A stretch of 64,000 bases of DNA from Candidatus Tectimicrobiota bacterium. GTDB lineage: Bacteria > JACPUC01. The notes under the pieces were generated by a model. It worked only from the letters and a program-made list of their open reading frames with translations. It searched no databases and was not told the origin of the DNA. A program made the translations under genes and the position numbers. Location of the stretch: NCBI GenBank assembly GCA_016192455.1, contig JACPUC010000007.1, forward strand, positions 1-64,000, given 5' to 3'. Position 1 is the stretch's first letter, and every line of letters begins with the position of its first letter. Below are positions 16,337 through 29,208 of the stretch, piece by piece.

Positions 16337-17506
16337 ATGCACACACGCAAGCAAGGTCACCTTTTTTGGGGTGTCGTCGCACTCGTCGTGCTGGCTATGC
16401 CGTCCGCGGCCAGGGCGGAACTCGCTGGCCAGGAGGTGAAGATCGGCGCGCTGGTGCCTCTGACCGGGGTGCTCAGCTACTTCGGCCAGCAGCAGCGCAT
16501 CGCCCTTGAAATCGCCACCGAGGAGATCAACGCCGCCGGAGGGATAGGCGGCAAACCGGTCCGCTTCATCATCTTCGATACGGAGCGCAAGGAGAGCACC
16601 GCCATCCAAGCGATGCGTCGATTGCTTTCGGAACAGGTGCTGGCGGTGTTCGGTCCGCTCTCCTGCCGGGTGGTCGAGGCTGTTTTTCCCATCTCCATGC
16701 GGGAGCACGTGCCGACGATCAGCAACTCCTGCGGGGCGCCCGGCATCTATCCAAAATTCCGCCCCTGGACGTTTGGCAATGTCTCAACCATGGTCGCGGC
16801 CAACCGCGACATCATCGCCCTCTGGGTCAAGACTCACAACATCAAGCGGATCGCTGTCATCTATGATAAGGCGGATGATATCAGCAGGGGCTATGGCGCG
16901 GTTGTCGGGCCGAAACTGTTTGAAGCGCACGGCGTGGAGATCCTCGATCGCCTCACGTTCGTCACCTCCGATATCGATTTCAGCGCTCAGATCACCCGGG
17001 TGAAAAGCCTCGGCGTGGATGGCCTGGTCATCGGCGCGCTGGCCGTTCCCGCGGCGCACGTGGTGCGCGAGGCTCGCAAGCAAGGCCTTGCCATCCCCAT
17101 CCTCGGCAACCGGCCGGTGACAGGGTACAACTTCATCCAACTGGCGGGCAGAGATGCCGAAGGGGTATGGGCTCCCGCCGAGTTCTGGCCAGAGAACCCC
17201 GAGCCGAGAGTGCGCGCCTTCACGGAGAAGTTTCTCCAGCGCAACCCGCTGAAGAACCCTCCCCATCAAGTGACCGCCGCGAGCTACGACTCGACCTATA
17301 TCACCAAGATGATCATCGAGCAGAACGGCGTCACCAACAAGCCCGAGGAGCTGGCGCGCGACCGGGAGAAGATTCGCCAGGGTTGGGCAGCGCTGAAAGA
17401 TTACCGCGGCGTCATGGGGATCACCTCGCTCACCGAGACGGGGGAGGCCCTGAAGGAGCATTACATGCTCAGCGTCAAAGACGGCAAGTGGGTGCTTGTC
17501 CGCTGA
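16337..17506 (+). CDS. Branched-chain amino acid-type ABC transporter substrate-binding protein
   Basis: 389 residues from ATG 16337 (GGGGGGAA upstream). Signal peptide at residues 1-28 (FWGVVALVVLAMPSAARA). The mature part has the LivJ/Peripla_BP_6 pattern: VKIGALVPLTGVLSYFGQQQ, EEINAAGGIGGKPVRFI, VLAVFGPLSC and VAVIYDKADD-like strands. Proteins of this family bind amino acids, amides, urea or aromatic acids. It stands alone here: no livHMGF genes are adjacent. Intergenic 16089-16336 shows no gene. Confidence 0.85.
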   Translation: MHTRKQGHLFWGVVALVVLAMPSAARAELAGQEVKIGALVPLTGVLSYFGQQQRIALEIATEEINAAGGIGGKPVRFIIFDTERKESTAIQAMRRLLSEQVLAVFGPLSCRVVEAVFPISMREHVPTISNSCGAPGIYPKFRPWTFGNVSTMVAANRDIIALWVKTHNIKRIAVIYDKADDISRGYGAVVGPKLFEAHGVEILDRLTFVTSDIDFSAQITRVKSLGVDGLVIGALAVPAAHVVREARKQGLAIPILGNRPVTGYNFIQLAGRDAEGVWAPAEFWPENPEPRVRAFTEKFLQRNPLKNPPHQVTAASYDSTYITKMIIEQNGVTNKPEELARDREKIRQGWAALKDYRGVMGITSLTETGEALKEHYMLSVKDGKWVLVR

Positions 17507-17523
17507 GCCGCTGCGCGGCTGTG

Positions 17524-17568
17524 CCGGCCACCCGGGGGCGGACGCGCGTCAACGCTTCGGGTGGCCGG
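17524..17568 (+). terminator. Hairpin after the LivJ-like gene, possible terminator
   Basis: CCGGCCACCCG (17524-17534) pairs perfectly with CGGGTGGCCGG (17558-17568), 11 bp, starting 18 nt after the stop. No T-run follows, so intrinsic termination is uncertain. Confidence 0.4.
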
Positions 17569-17657
17569 GCGCCTCGCGCAGTCTGCTCTGCCCTCCCTGT
17601 CTTGGCGTCGCACGCAGACCGGCCGGCCTGGGCGGGAGGCAGGCGCACCCCTTGCAG

Positions 17658-17678
17658 GCGAGCTGCTGCTCAGCTCGC
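17658..17678. repeat. Free copy of a 21-nt palindromic unit
   Basis: GCGAGCTGCTGC followed by TCAGCTCGC; differs by one base from the palindrome at 17843-17863 inside the neighbouring MITE. The remainder of 17569-17770 has no recognisable gene. Confidence 0.5.
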
Positions 17679-17770
17679 GCGGACCGGGGCGTCGAGCATC
17701 ACTGATCCCCACGAAACTTTCTTCACCACTCCCATCCCCCTCTCTAAATCGGCTGGCGATTTCCGCGGTC

Positions 17771-17969
17771 TAGCGTGCTGTTTCACAAATTCTATCGCAA
17801 GAATTTGCGAGGGAGCCTCGCCCCCTCGCGCACCCCGACTACGCGAGCTGCTGCGCAGCTCGCGGGGATTGGGGGTGTGGGGAAGCAAAGGTCTTGCGCA
17901 AAAACTCCCCCACCACATGGCCCGAAGAAGGCTTCCGATTAAGGATGGAATTTGTGTGACGTACCACTA
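17771..17969. mobile_element. MITE-like element, copy 1 (~200 bp)
   Basis: Ends are imperfect ~22-bp inverted repeats: the left begins TAGCGTGCTGTTTCACAAAT and the right, read inward, begins TAGTGGTACGTCACACAAAT. A second copy at 56366-56569 shares both ends and most of the interior. The centre here is a palindrome, GCGAGCTGCTGCGCAGCTCG plus C (17843-17863), absent from copy 2. It encodes no transposase. Confidence 0.75.
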
Positions 17970-17973
17970 GCGC

Positions 17974-18537
17974 TTAGAAGTACTTCTCCGCCAATCCCCA
18001 CTCCTGCAGATCGTCTTCGAACTTCAGCGCCCTCGCCAGGTTGTTGGTGACGAACGACAGCAGCACCGGGCTCATCGCCTCGACGATCTCCGCATCCCCC
18101 AGGCCGTGCGCCCGCAGCGCGGCGATGTCTTCCTTGTCGATCGCGGCGGCATCAGCCGCCATTTTGCGGGCGAACGTCACCAAGGTCTGCTCCAGAGGGG
18201 TGAGACCTTCCAGGCTCTCACCACCGCGCATCTTCCGCACCTGCTCCTTCTCGAGTCCGAACTCCTGAACCAGGAAGTTTGAGTGCCCGCCCGCTCAGTA
18301 GGCGCAGCCGTGCACCGTGGAGGCGGCCACGAACATGAGCTCCTTGATCTTCTGTCCCAGCTTCCCCTCTTTCATGAAGGCCGGGTACATCGCGCCGATG
18401 GCCCGCAGGAGGGGATCGTACTGGGCGGCCATGCGCCGCACGAGGGTCGGCCGTCCGTGCATCTTCTCAAAGAACGTGATGCTCTGCCGCAGCTCCGGTG
18501 ACATCTTCTCCGCATCCGCATAAGGGATGAGCGCCAT
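17974..18537 (-). CDS. AhpD-like (carboxymuconolactone decarboxylase family) protein with in-frame TGA, probable selenoprotein
   Basis: 187 residues from ATG 18537 (RBS GAGAGGAGGG). The frame runs through one TGA at 18297-18295, codon 81, and ends at 17974. AhpD-type proteins carry CxxCxxxH; here it reads C78-A-Y-(TGA)81-A-G-G-H85, so TGA replaces the second Cys, the reactive thiol next to the His. Family similarity continues on both sides (EKMHGRPTLVRRMA before; HSNFLVQEFGLEKEQVRKMR after). AhpD-like selenoproteins are known in bacteria. Likely a cytoplasmic peroxidase or thiol-disulfide enzyme. A good SECIS-like hairpin follows the TGA. Alternative: a pseudogene with a Cys-to-stop change. 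Confidence 0.85.
18260..18297 (-). promoter_or_regulatory. Candidate bacterial SECIS element for the AhpD-like gene
   Basis: On the minus strand, after the TGA, TTCCTG-GTT-CAGGAG forms a hairpin (18276-18262): five Watson-Crick pairs and a G-U, extendable by two A-T pairs past a bulged C. The loop lies about 24 nt after the TGA and opens with GG (GGTT), resembling the GGUC loop of E. coli fdhF. Confidence 0.62.
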
Positions 18538-18775
18538 TTCAACCCTCCTCTCCGAAGTGGGATCTCCCAGCCATGGAATGGAAGATGTTCGCTGTTGCTT
18601 CAATCAGAAGGGGTGGGGCAAGAGGCCGGCCCATGGCCGACCTGCGCGAGAGTAGTGCGTTGCTCTCGCGTCCAGGCACGTGAAGGTGTGAAGCCGCCGC
18701 GGTCGAGTGGGGGGTCCGGGCGTGGCGCGAGGAGACGAGCAACGGCTCGTCCCCTCCTCTGCGGGGAGAGAAGCT

Positions 18776-23374
<4,599 letters not shown>

Positions 23375-23773
23375 TTCTCATGCATGGGGCCGTCGATGGG
23401 CACGCCGCGCCACGGTGGCCCTCTCGAGACAGGCGCGCGCGACGAACTCGCTCTGTCCTAACCCAAGGACGTCGTTCGCTGCGTTCGCGCGGACGTTCGG
23501 TAGCGCGGGAAGTGAGGGGAGAGGAGGCTGAGGGTCTCGATGCGCACCGTAGCTCACCCTGGGTCGTTGCCCGCTCCTCTCTCCTGCCGGCCGAGGAGAG
23601 GCCAAGGTGATAACCAAGCCTTGCAGGAGATGGACGTGCTCCAGGCAGGTGGTGCCGTTCTCCGTCGCCAAGGAGCCTTGACCGATCTCTCCGACAGGCG
23701 CGGAAGCGGGGCGCCCGTCGCCTGGCTGGCTCAGGGCTTGTGCGTCTGTCGCAAAGGCTGGTAAAGTAGCTTC

Positions 23774-23802
23774 AACATAGGGAAAGGTTCCGTTCCTGTC
23801 AA
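23774..23802 (-). promoter_or_regulatory. Sigma70-type promoter reading toward gltB
   Basis: On the minus strand TTGACA (23802-23797), a 17-bp spacer, then TATGTT (23779-23774). It would leave a leader of nearly 400 nt before gltB. The 605-bp region 23375-23979 between the divergent gltB and recO genes contains no convincing gene. Confidence 0.5.
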
Positions 23803-23979
23803 TAACTGATTCCGCATCACCCCTGGGGCGTGGTGCGCGCTCCCGGAGCCGGCTCCCTTGGCGCCGCGGGGGAGGGCGGCGCCGCGCAGGGCGCTCGCCG
23901 CGCGCTGGTGCTCCAGCGTGGTAGCTCGCACCGTGGAAATCTGCGCCGCCCCCGCCTCGTTTCCAGCCGCAGCCCTGCC

Positions 23980-24825
23980 ATGGACTTCCAGAGCGATGAG
24001 GCGATCCTGCTGCGCCGCCGCCCCCTGGGGGAGCCGCACCTCCTGGTGACGCTCCTCGGTCGGCGCCTCGGCAAGCTGCAGGTCGTCGCGCCGGGCGCGC
24101 GCAAGCTCTTGCACCGTTACGATACGCGCTTTGAACCCGGCACCGTCGTGTATGTGAACCTGGCGCGCCGCCGCCGGCAGCACCTCTTCCGCATGGAGTG
24201 CTGCGAGACCCTCCTCACGCCGCTGCGGCAGCCGGTCCGGCTGCCGCAGCTCCTCCTGCTGAGCGTGGGTCTCGAGGCCTGCGAGCGGCTGGCCGCGGAG
24301 CAGGCGGGCGAGGAGCCGCTGCATGCCGTGCTGCTGGAGTACCTCCTCTGCCTGCGCAGCGCGCGGCTGTCGCTCCTCCTTTGGGATGGGTTGACGGCGC
24401 GGGCCTTGCAAGCTGCGGGCTTCGCCCCGCAGCTCCAGGCCTGCGTGCGCTGCGGCGGCGCCCTCGGCGGCGCGCGCCGCGTCTGCGTCAGCGGCGAGCT
24501 CGGCGGGGCGCTCTGCGAGGGCTGTGTCACCAAGGGCGCGGAACAGGGCGAGGAGGCGGCGGGGGCAGCCCTCCTGCGCGTGCCCCCGGGCACCTTGCAG
24601 CTTCTGCTGCACCTGCTGAGCGCCCCCTTTGCTCAGCTCCAGAAGCTCCGTCCCTCGAAGGCCCAGGCGAAGGAGGTGCATGCGATCCTCGGCGCGGCGC
24701 TGCGGGCCGTGCTCGGGCAGGAGCTGCAAACGGAACGCGTCCTTCGTCAATGGCAGGAAACGCCTCGGCGCCGCGTCCTAGCTGAGTTTGACGTTGACCT
24801 CGGAGCGCCATTCCCCTATAGTTAG
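23980..24825 (+). CDS. recO: DNA repair protein RecO
   Basis: 281 residues from ATG 23980, where family similarity begins (MDFQSDEAILLRRRPLGEPH). The N-terminal OB fold has HLLVTLLGRRLGKLQVVAPGA. The middle helical part carries a zinc motif, C-VR-C ... C-EG-C near residues 157-182. RecO loads RecA onto SSB-coated single-stranded DNA with RecR. argS follows after 66 bp, a pairing seen in other bacteria. Confidence 0.88.
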   Translation: MDFQSDEAILLRRRPLGEPHLLVTLLGRRLGKLQVVAPGARKLLHRYDTRFEPGTVVYVNLARRRRQHLFRMECCETLLTPLRQPVRLPQLLLLSVGLEACERLAAEQAGEEPLHAVLLEYLLCLRSARLSLLLWDGLTARALQAAGFAPQLQACVRCGGALGGARRVCVSGELGGALCEGCVTKGAEQGEEAAGAALLRVPPGTLQLLLHLLSAPFAQLQKLRPSKAQAKEVHAILGAALRAVLGQELQTERVLRQWQETPRRRVLAEFDVDLGAPFPYS

Positions 24826-24891
24826 AGGGGTAACTGTTTGAAAATGAGGATTCTAGGCTAGTCTGATGAGCTCCTTCCACGGGCCATTTCG

Positions 24892-26574
24892 ATGCGGAAT
24901 CGACTCCGACGCCTGCTCTACGATGCTGTCTCGACAACCTGCCGGAAGCTCGGCCAGGAGCTGCCGGCCGATTTTTCGCCCCTGGTTGAAGTGCAAGAGA
25001 ACGAGCAGTTCGGCGACTTCTCCAGCAATGCCGCACTGATCCTGGCGAAAGCCCTGCATCGCAATCCGCGCGAGCTTGCCGGCCACATTGTCGAGGCGTT
25101 CGACAAGGAGGATGTCGGCAACGGCGCGGCTCTCCTCCTGGATACCGCCGAAGTCGCCGGACCGGGCTTCATTAACTTCCGCTTGGTTCGCCAGGCATGG
25201 CTCGAGGAGCTGCGTCACGTGCTGGCCGAGGGAGAGGAGTACGGCCGCTCCCACCTCGGGCAGGGCAAGCGCGTGCAGGTGGAGTTCGTCAGCGCCAATC
25301 CGACCGGGCCATTGCACGTCGGCCATGGACGCTCGGCCGCCTACGGGGACGTCCTGGCGAACCTGTTGGCGTTCAGCGGCTACCAGGTGGAGCGCGAGTA
25401 CTACATCAATGACGCCGGCGCCCAGATGGCCATGCTTGGGCGCTCGACCTTCCTGCGCTACTGTGAGCTCCTGGAGCAGGAGATCGACTTCCCCGAGAAT
25501 GGCTACCGCGGCGAGTACGTGCGCGCCCTTGCCGAGGAGCTGAAAACAAAGTACGGCCTACGGCTGCTCGAGCTGGAGGAGGAGCAGGCCCAGGCGATCT
25601 GCCGCCGGGAAGCGGGCGACGCCATCCTGCAAGGCATTCGCCAGGACCTCGAGAACTTCGGGGTGCGCTTCGACACCTGGTTCAGTGAGCAGAGCCTCTT
25701 CGAGAGCGCCGCGGTTGAGACGGCGTTGGAGAAGCTGAAGGAGAACGGCAACCTCTATGAAAAGGATGGCGCCTGGTGGCTGCGCTCCAGTGCCTATGGG
25801 GATGACGAGGACCGGGTGGTGGTGCGCGCCGATGGTCGCCCTACCTACCTGGCCTCCGACATCGCCTACCACCAGCACAAGTTCGCGCGCGCCTACGACC
25901 TCATCATCGACCTCTGGGGCGCCGACCACCACGGCTACATTCCCCGCGTCCGTGCCGCCGTGCAGGCTTTGGGGTACGCTCCCGACCCCCTGAAGATTCT
26001 CCTCGTGCAGTTCGTCAATTTAGTGCGGGGGGATCAGCGCGTTTCCATGTCCACCCGCGCCGGCGCCTTCGTCACCCTGGCCGAGGTGGTTGACGAGGTG
26101 GGGCGGGACGCGGCGCGCTTTTTCTACCTGCTGCGGCGCGGCGACGCGCACCTCGATTTCGATCTCGAGCTGGCCAAGCAGCAATCGGCGGAGAACCCGG
26201 TCTACTACGTGCAGTACGCCCATGCCCGCATCGCCAGCATCTACGACAAGGCGCGCGAGACGGGATCGAGGCGCCTGCCGCTGCGGGAAGTGGACTTCTC
26301 CTGCCTCCAGCAGCCGCTAGAAATCAAGCTCATGAAGCGGCTCGCCGCCTTCCCGGGCGTGGTGGAGAGCGCCGCGGCCACCCTCGAGCCGCACCGGCTC
26401 ACCTTCTACATCATTGATCTGGTTGGGGATTTCCACCGGTACTACAATAGCCATCGGGTGCTGGATGGCGATCCTCAGCTTGCCAGCGCCCGCCTCTACC
26501 TCCTCGAGGCGATCCGCTGCGTCGTGGCGCGCGTGTTGCAGCTTCTCGGCGTCTCAGCGCCCACCTCGATGTAA
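24892..26574 (+). CDS. argS: Arginine--tRNA ligase
   Basis: 560 residues, normal length. The N-terminal Add1 domain (residues 1-110) is followed by SANPTGPLHVGHGRSAAYGD with the HIGH element HVGH near residue 143. REYYINDAGAQMAMLG and VNLVRGDQRVSMSTRAG (the degenerate KMSKS region typical of ArgRS) are present. It charges tRNA-Arg in the cytoplasm and shares an apparent operon with recO. Confidence 0.96.
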   Translation: MRNRLRRLLYDAVSTTCRKLGQELPADFSPLVEVQENEQFGDFSSNAALILAKALHRNPRELAGHIVEAFDKEDVGNGAALLLDTAEVAGPGFINFRLVRQAWLEELRHVLAEGEEYGRSHLGQGKRVQVEFVSANPTGPLHVGHGRSAAYGDVLANLLAFSGYQVEREYYINDAGAQMAMLGRSTFLRYCELLEQEIDFPENGYRGEYVRALAEELKTKYGLRLLELEEEQAQAICRREAGDAILQGIRQDLENFGVRFDTWFSEQSLFESAAVETALEKLKENGNLYEKDGAWWLRSSAYGDDEDRVVVRADGRPTYLASDIAYHQHKFARAYDLIIDLWGADHHGYIPRVRAAVQALGYAPDPLKILLVQFVNLVRGDQRVSMSTRAGAFVTLAEVVDEVGRDAARFFYLLRRGDAHLDFDLELAKQQSAENPVYYVQYAHARIASIYDKARETGSRRLPLREVDFSCLQQPLEIKLMKRLAAFPGVVESAAATLEPHRLTFYIIDLVGDFHRYYNSHRVLDGDPQLASARLYLLEAIRCVVARVLQLLGVSAPTSM

Positions 26575-26846
26575 GGAGAGGACCGCTCGGGCGGTGAGGT
26601 TCTTTTCATCCATGGGGCCGCGAGGCGAGGGCTGACATGCTTCGGTTCTGCCCTCTCCAGGCCAAGGAGGAGCGCTCTGATTTCTCACCGCAGCGCGGCC
26701 AGCTCCGCGCGCTCATCGGGGGAGGCCGGATACGGCAGTGAGGGCGTCGGAGTATGGGCCGATTTCAGCGGCGTAAATCTTCCCCCGTTGGGCAAGGCAG
26801 GCCAATTCCCGCGGCGCACTCCGGAACCGGACGTGGTCGGGGTCCC

Positions 26847-27809
26847 ATGGTTCACCTTAGTCTGTCGCGCAGGCAGTTTGTCACCATCGTGGGCTCCCTA
26901 GCGCTCACCATGGTTCTGGCCTTCATCCTCGGTTTTCTTCTGGGGCGCAGCGGCGTGCCCGGCATGCAGGCGGAGCGCGCCATCGGGCAGGGCGCCACCG
27001 CCCAGCAGCAGGGGATGCCGCCGCCGACGCGCCTCGCGGAGCAGGAAGGTCAGCCCGCAACCTCCGAGGCGACCTCGGCGGTGGCGCCGCCAGCCGCCAA
27101 AGGAGACAAAGGAGACAAAGGAGACAAAGGAGACAAAGGAGACAAAGGAGACAAAGGAGACAAAGGAGAGAAGAGTGCGCGGGCTGGCGAGCGCGAGGGG
27201 GGAGGCACGGTGGAGCGGCGGCTGACCTTTTATCGCTCGCTGCCGCAACCGGTTCAGGAGCAGATCGGCATCACCCCCGAGGGTACGCCGGGAGCCGATC
27301 GTGACTCCGCCGCCGCGGCGAGTGGCGCTCACGGGGCGGCCCCGCAGCAGCAGGGGAGCAGCGCGCCCGCGGCCTCGCAGGAGGCGAGCGCGGGCGCGCC
27401 CCAGCCCATGGCGCGGGCCGGAGCCTCCGCGGCGGCGGGAGAATCCCCGCCGCCGGCGCCGCCGGTGAAGCTCCCCTCCGTCTCCAAGCCGCGCGCCGCG
27501 GCGCCGCCTGCCGCCACGGCCGCGGCGGCGCCAGCACGTCCCCCGGCGCTCGAAGAGGGCTATACGATCACCGTCGGCTCGTTCAGGGAGGCGGCGAATG
27601 CCCTGAAGATCACCAGCGAGCTTCAAAGCAAGGGCTACCAGGCCTCCATCCTGCCCGTGACGATTTCCGGCCAGGGTTCCTTCCACCGCGTCCGCGTGGG
27701 AGGGTACCGCAGCCGTGCCGAGGCGGAGCAGGTGGCCAAAATGCTGCGGGAGCGGGAGAAGCTGCCGGCTCGGGTCATGTCAGTCCAGGCCAGCCAAACC
27801 GTTGAGTGA
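26847..27809 (+). CDS. SPOR-domain membrane protein with a collagen-like GDK tract
   Basis: 320 residues from ATG 26847. A short cytoplasmic N-terminus, one membrane segment at residues about 11-32 (VTIVGSLALTMVLAFILGFL), then a long low-complexity periplasmic linker rich in Ala, Pro, Gln and Ser. Residues 86-109 are seven GDK repeats plus GEK. The C-terminal SPOR domain (residues about 238-317: GYTITVGSFREAANALKITS) binds denuded peptidoglycan at division sites. Likely a FtsN/DedD-like division or envelope factor. The gap 26575-26846 shows no other gene. Confidence 0.82.
   Translation: MVHLSLSRRQFVTIVGSLALTMVLAFILGFLLGRSGVPGMQAERAIGQGATAQQQGMPPPTRLAEQEGQPATSEATSAVAPPAAKGDKGDKGDKGDKGDKGDKGDKGEKSARAGEREGGGTVERRLTFYRSLPQPVQEQIGITPEGTPGADRDSAAAASGAHGAAPQQQGSSAPAASQEASAGAPQPMARAGASAAAGESPPPAPPVKLPSVSKPRAAAPPAATAAAAPARPPALEEGYTITVGSFREAANALKITSELQSKGYQASILPVTISGQGSFHRVRVGGYRSRAEAEQVAKMLREREKLPARVMSVQASQTVE
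27102..27173 (+). repeat. 9-bp tandem repeat (GGAGACAAA, 7 units plus a variant)
   Basis: Seven perfect GGAGACAAA units (27102-27164) and a final GGAGAGAAG encode Gly-Asp-Lys repeats. The unit is a multiple of three, so copy-number slippage would not break the frame. Confidence 0.92.
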
Positions 27810-27822
27810 GATTGGAACCGCG

Positions 27823-29208
27823 ATGGATGCCTTGCACATCGGCTTGCTTGGCTGTGGGGTGGTGGGGGGCGGGTTGCTCTCCTTGCTGCAGGAGAATGGG
27901 GAGGTTCTGACCCGACGGCTGGGCCAGCCGTTGCAGGTGCGTCGGGTGCTCGTGCGCAACCTGCGGCGACAACGGAACCTGCCGCTGCCTCCCGGGGTGC
28001 TGACCACCGACTTCGAGGAAGTGCTGGCTGATCCCCGCATCTCCATCGTCGTGGAGCTGATGGGCGGCACGGAGGTTGCCCGCAAGTACGCCCTGCGGGC
28101 CCTGCGCGCCGGCAAGCACCTGGTGACGGCGAACAAGGCCCTCCTGGCGCTGCACGCCACCGAGCTCCTGGCCGAGGCCGAGGCCCGCCACTGCATGGTG
28201 GGCTTTGAAGCGAGCGTGGGCGGAGGCATCCCCATCCTCGAGGCGCTTGCCACGCTGCTGGCCGCCAACCGTATTGAATCGCTGCACGGCATCATCAACG
28301 GCACCACGAACTACATCCTCGGGCGCATGGCGCACGATCACCTCCCCTATGCGGCGGCGCTTGCCGCCGCCCAGGGGCTGGGCTACGCCGAGCCGGACCC
28401 CACCTTGGATGTTGACGGAACCGATTCGGCGCACAAGATTGCCATCTTAGCGCGCCTCGCCTTCGGCGTGGACATCGACTTCAAAGAGATCAGCGTGCAA
28501 GGAATCACCGAGGTAGGACCGGACGACCTGCGGGTGGCCGCGCGCTTCGGGTACGCCTTGAAACTCCTTGCTTCGGCAACCTATGCCGAGGAGCAGCTCC
28601 ACCTGAGCGTGCGTCCCGCGCTCGTGCCGCAGACCGCCGCGCTGGCCCGCATCGAGGGCCCGTACAACGCCGTGCAGATCATCGGCAACTTCTGCGGCCC
28701 GCAGCTCTTCGTCGGCCAGGGGGCGGGGCCGCGCGCCACGGCGAGCGCGGTGGCGTGCGACATCCTGGCCATCGGGGCGAGGCTGATGGAGCTGGCGGAG
28801 TATCCTTCACGGCGCTGGCTGGGCGCGGGCGCCGTGCAGCAGACCCTGGCGCGCGCGCAGGCCAAGGTGAGCGTTGCCCCGCGGGGCGCGCAGCGGGGTC
28901 GCTACCTCCTCCTCGTGCCCAGCGGCGATCCCCCCGGCAGCGCCGGGACCGCCGCCGCCGGGCGGCGCTTCGAGGCGGGCGTCGCCGAGATCCTCAGCCG
29001 CCACGGCATCGCAGCGCCCCACACCGAGTGGGTCGCCGCCGCCGCGGCGGGGGAGTGGTGCTACGCGCTGGAAACCGAGCCGGTCGTGGAGCGGCAGGTG
29101 TGGGCCGGCCTCGATGCCCTCGCCACCTTGGAGAGCGTCAAGGCCGCGGCGAAAGCCTATCGCATCGAGCCGCTCGCCGTATCGCAGACAAAGGGTTCAC
29201 CACCATGA
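27823..29208 (+). CDS. hom: Homoserine dehydrogenase
   Basis: 461 residues from ATG 27823. The NAD(P)-binding fold GLLGCGVVGGGLL is at residues 7-19, VTANKALLA near 103, and the catalytic part includes GIINGTTNYIL and GYAEPDPTLDVDGTDSAHK. A C-terminal ACT domain (residues about 365-455) suggests feedback control by threonine. It reduces aspartate semialdehyde to homoserine. Its stop overlaps apgM by 4 nt (ATGA), so the two are translationally coupled. Confidence 0.95.
   Translation: MDALHIGLLGCGVVGGGLLSLLQENGEVLTRRLGQPLQVRRVLVRNLRRQRNLPLPPGVLTTDFEEVLADPRISIVVELMGGTEVARKYALRALRAGKHLVTANKALLALHATELLAEAEARHCMVGFEASVGGGIPILEALATLLAANRIESLHGIINGTTNYILGRMAHDHLPYAAALAAAQGLGYAEPDPTLDVDGTDSAHKIAILARLAFGVDIDFKEISVQGITEVGPDDLRVAARFGYALKLLASATYAEEQLHLSVRPALVPQTAALARIEGPYNAVQIIGNFCGPQLFVGQGAGPRATASAVACDILAIGARLMELAEYPSRRWLGAGAVQQTLARAQAKVSVAPRGAQRGRYLLLVPSGDPPGSAGTAAAGRRFEAGVAEILSRHGIAAPHTEWVAAAAAGEWCYALETEPVVERQVWAGLDALATLESVKAAAKAYRIEPLAVSQTKGSPP

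Noticed and set aside
1028-18297. Genetic code change (TGA as Trp or Gly)
   Set aside because: Numerous genes here (for example tupA, hom, lysC, ppdK-type neighbours such as glnD excepted) end at TGA in the right place, and both in-frame TGAs fall on Cys columns, not Trp or Gly.
27102-27173. CRISPR-like array
   Set aside because: Unit of 9 bp without spacers inside a coding frame; it is a microsatellite.
28755-29204. Long upstream extension of the apgM frame
   Set aside because: It overlaps the hom coding region; the conserved MKYIVLVPDGMSD start is at 29205.
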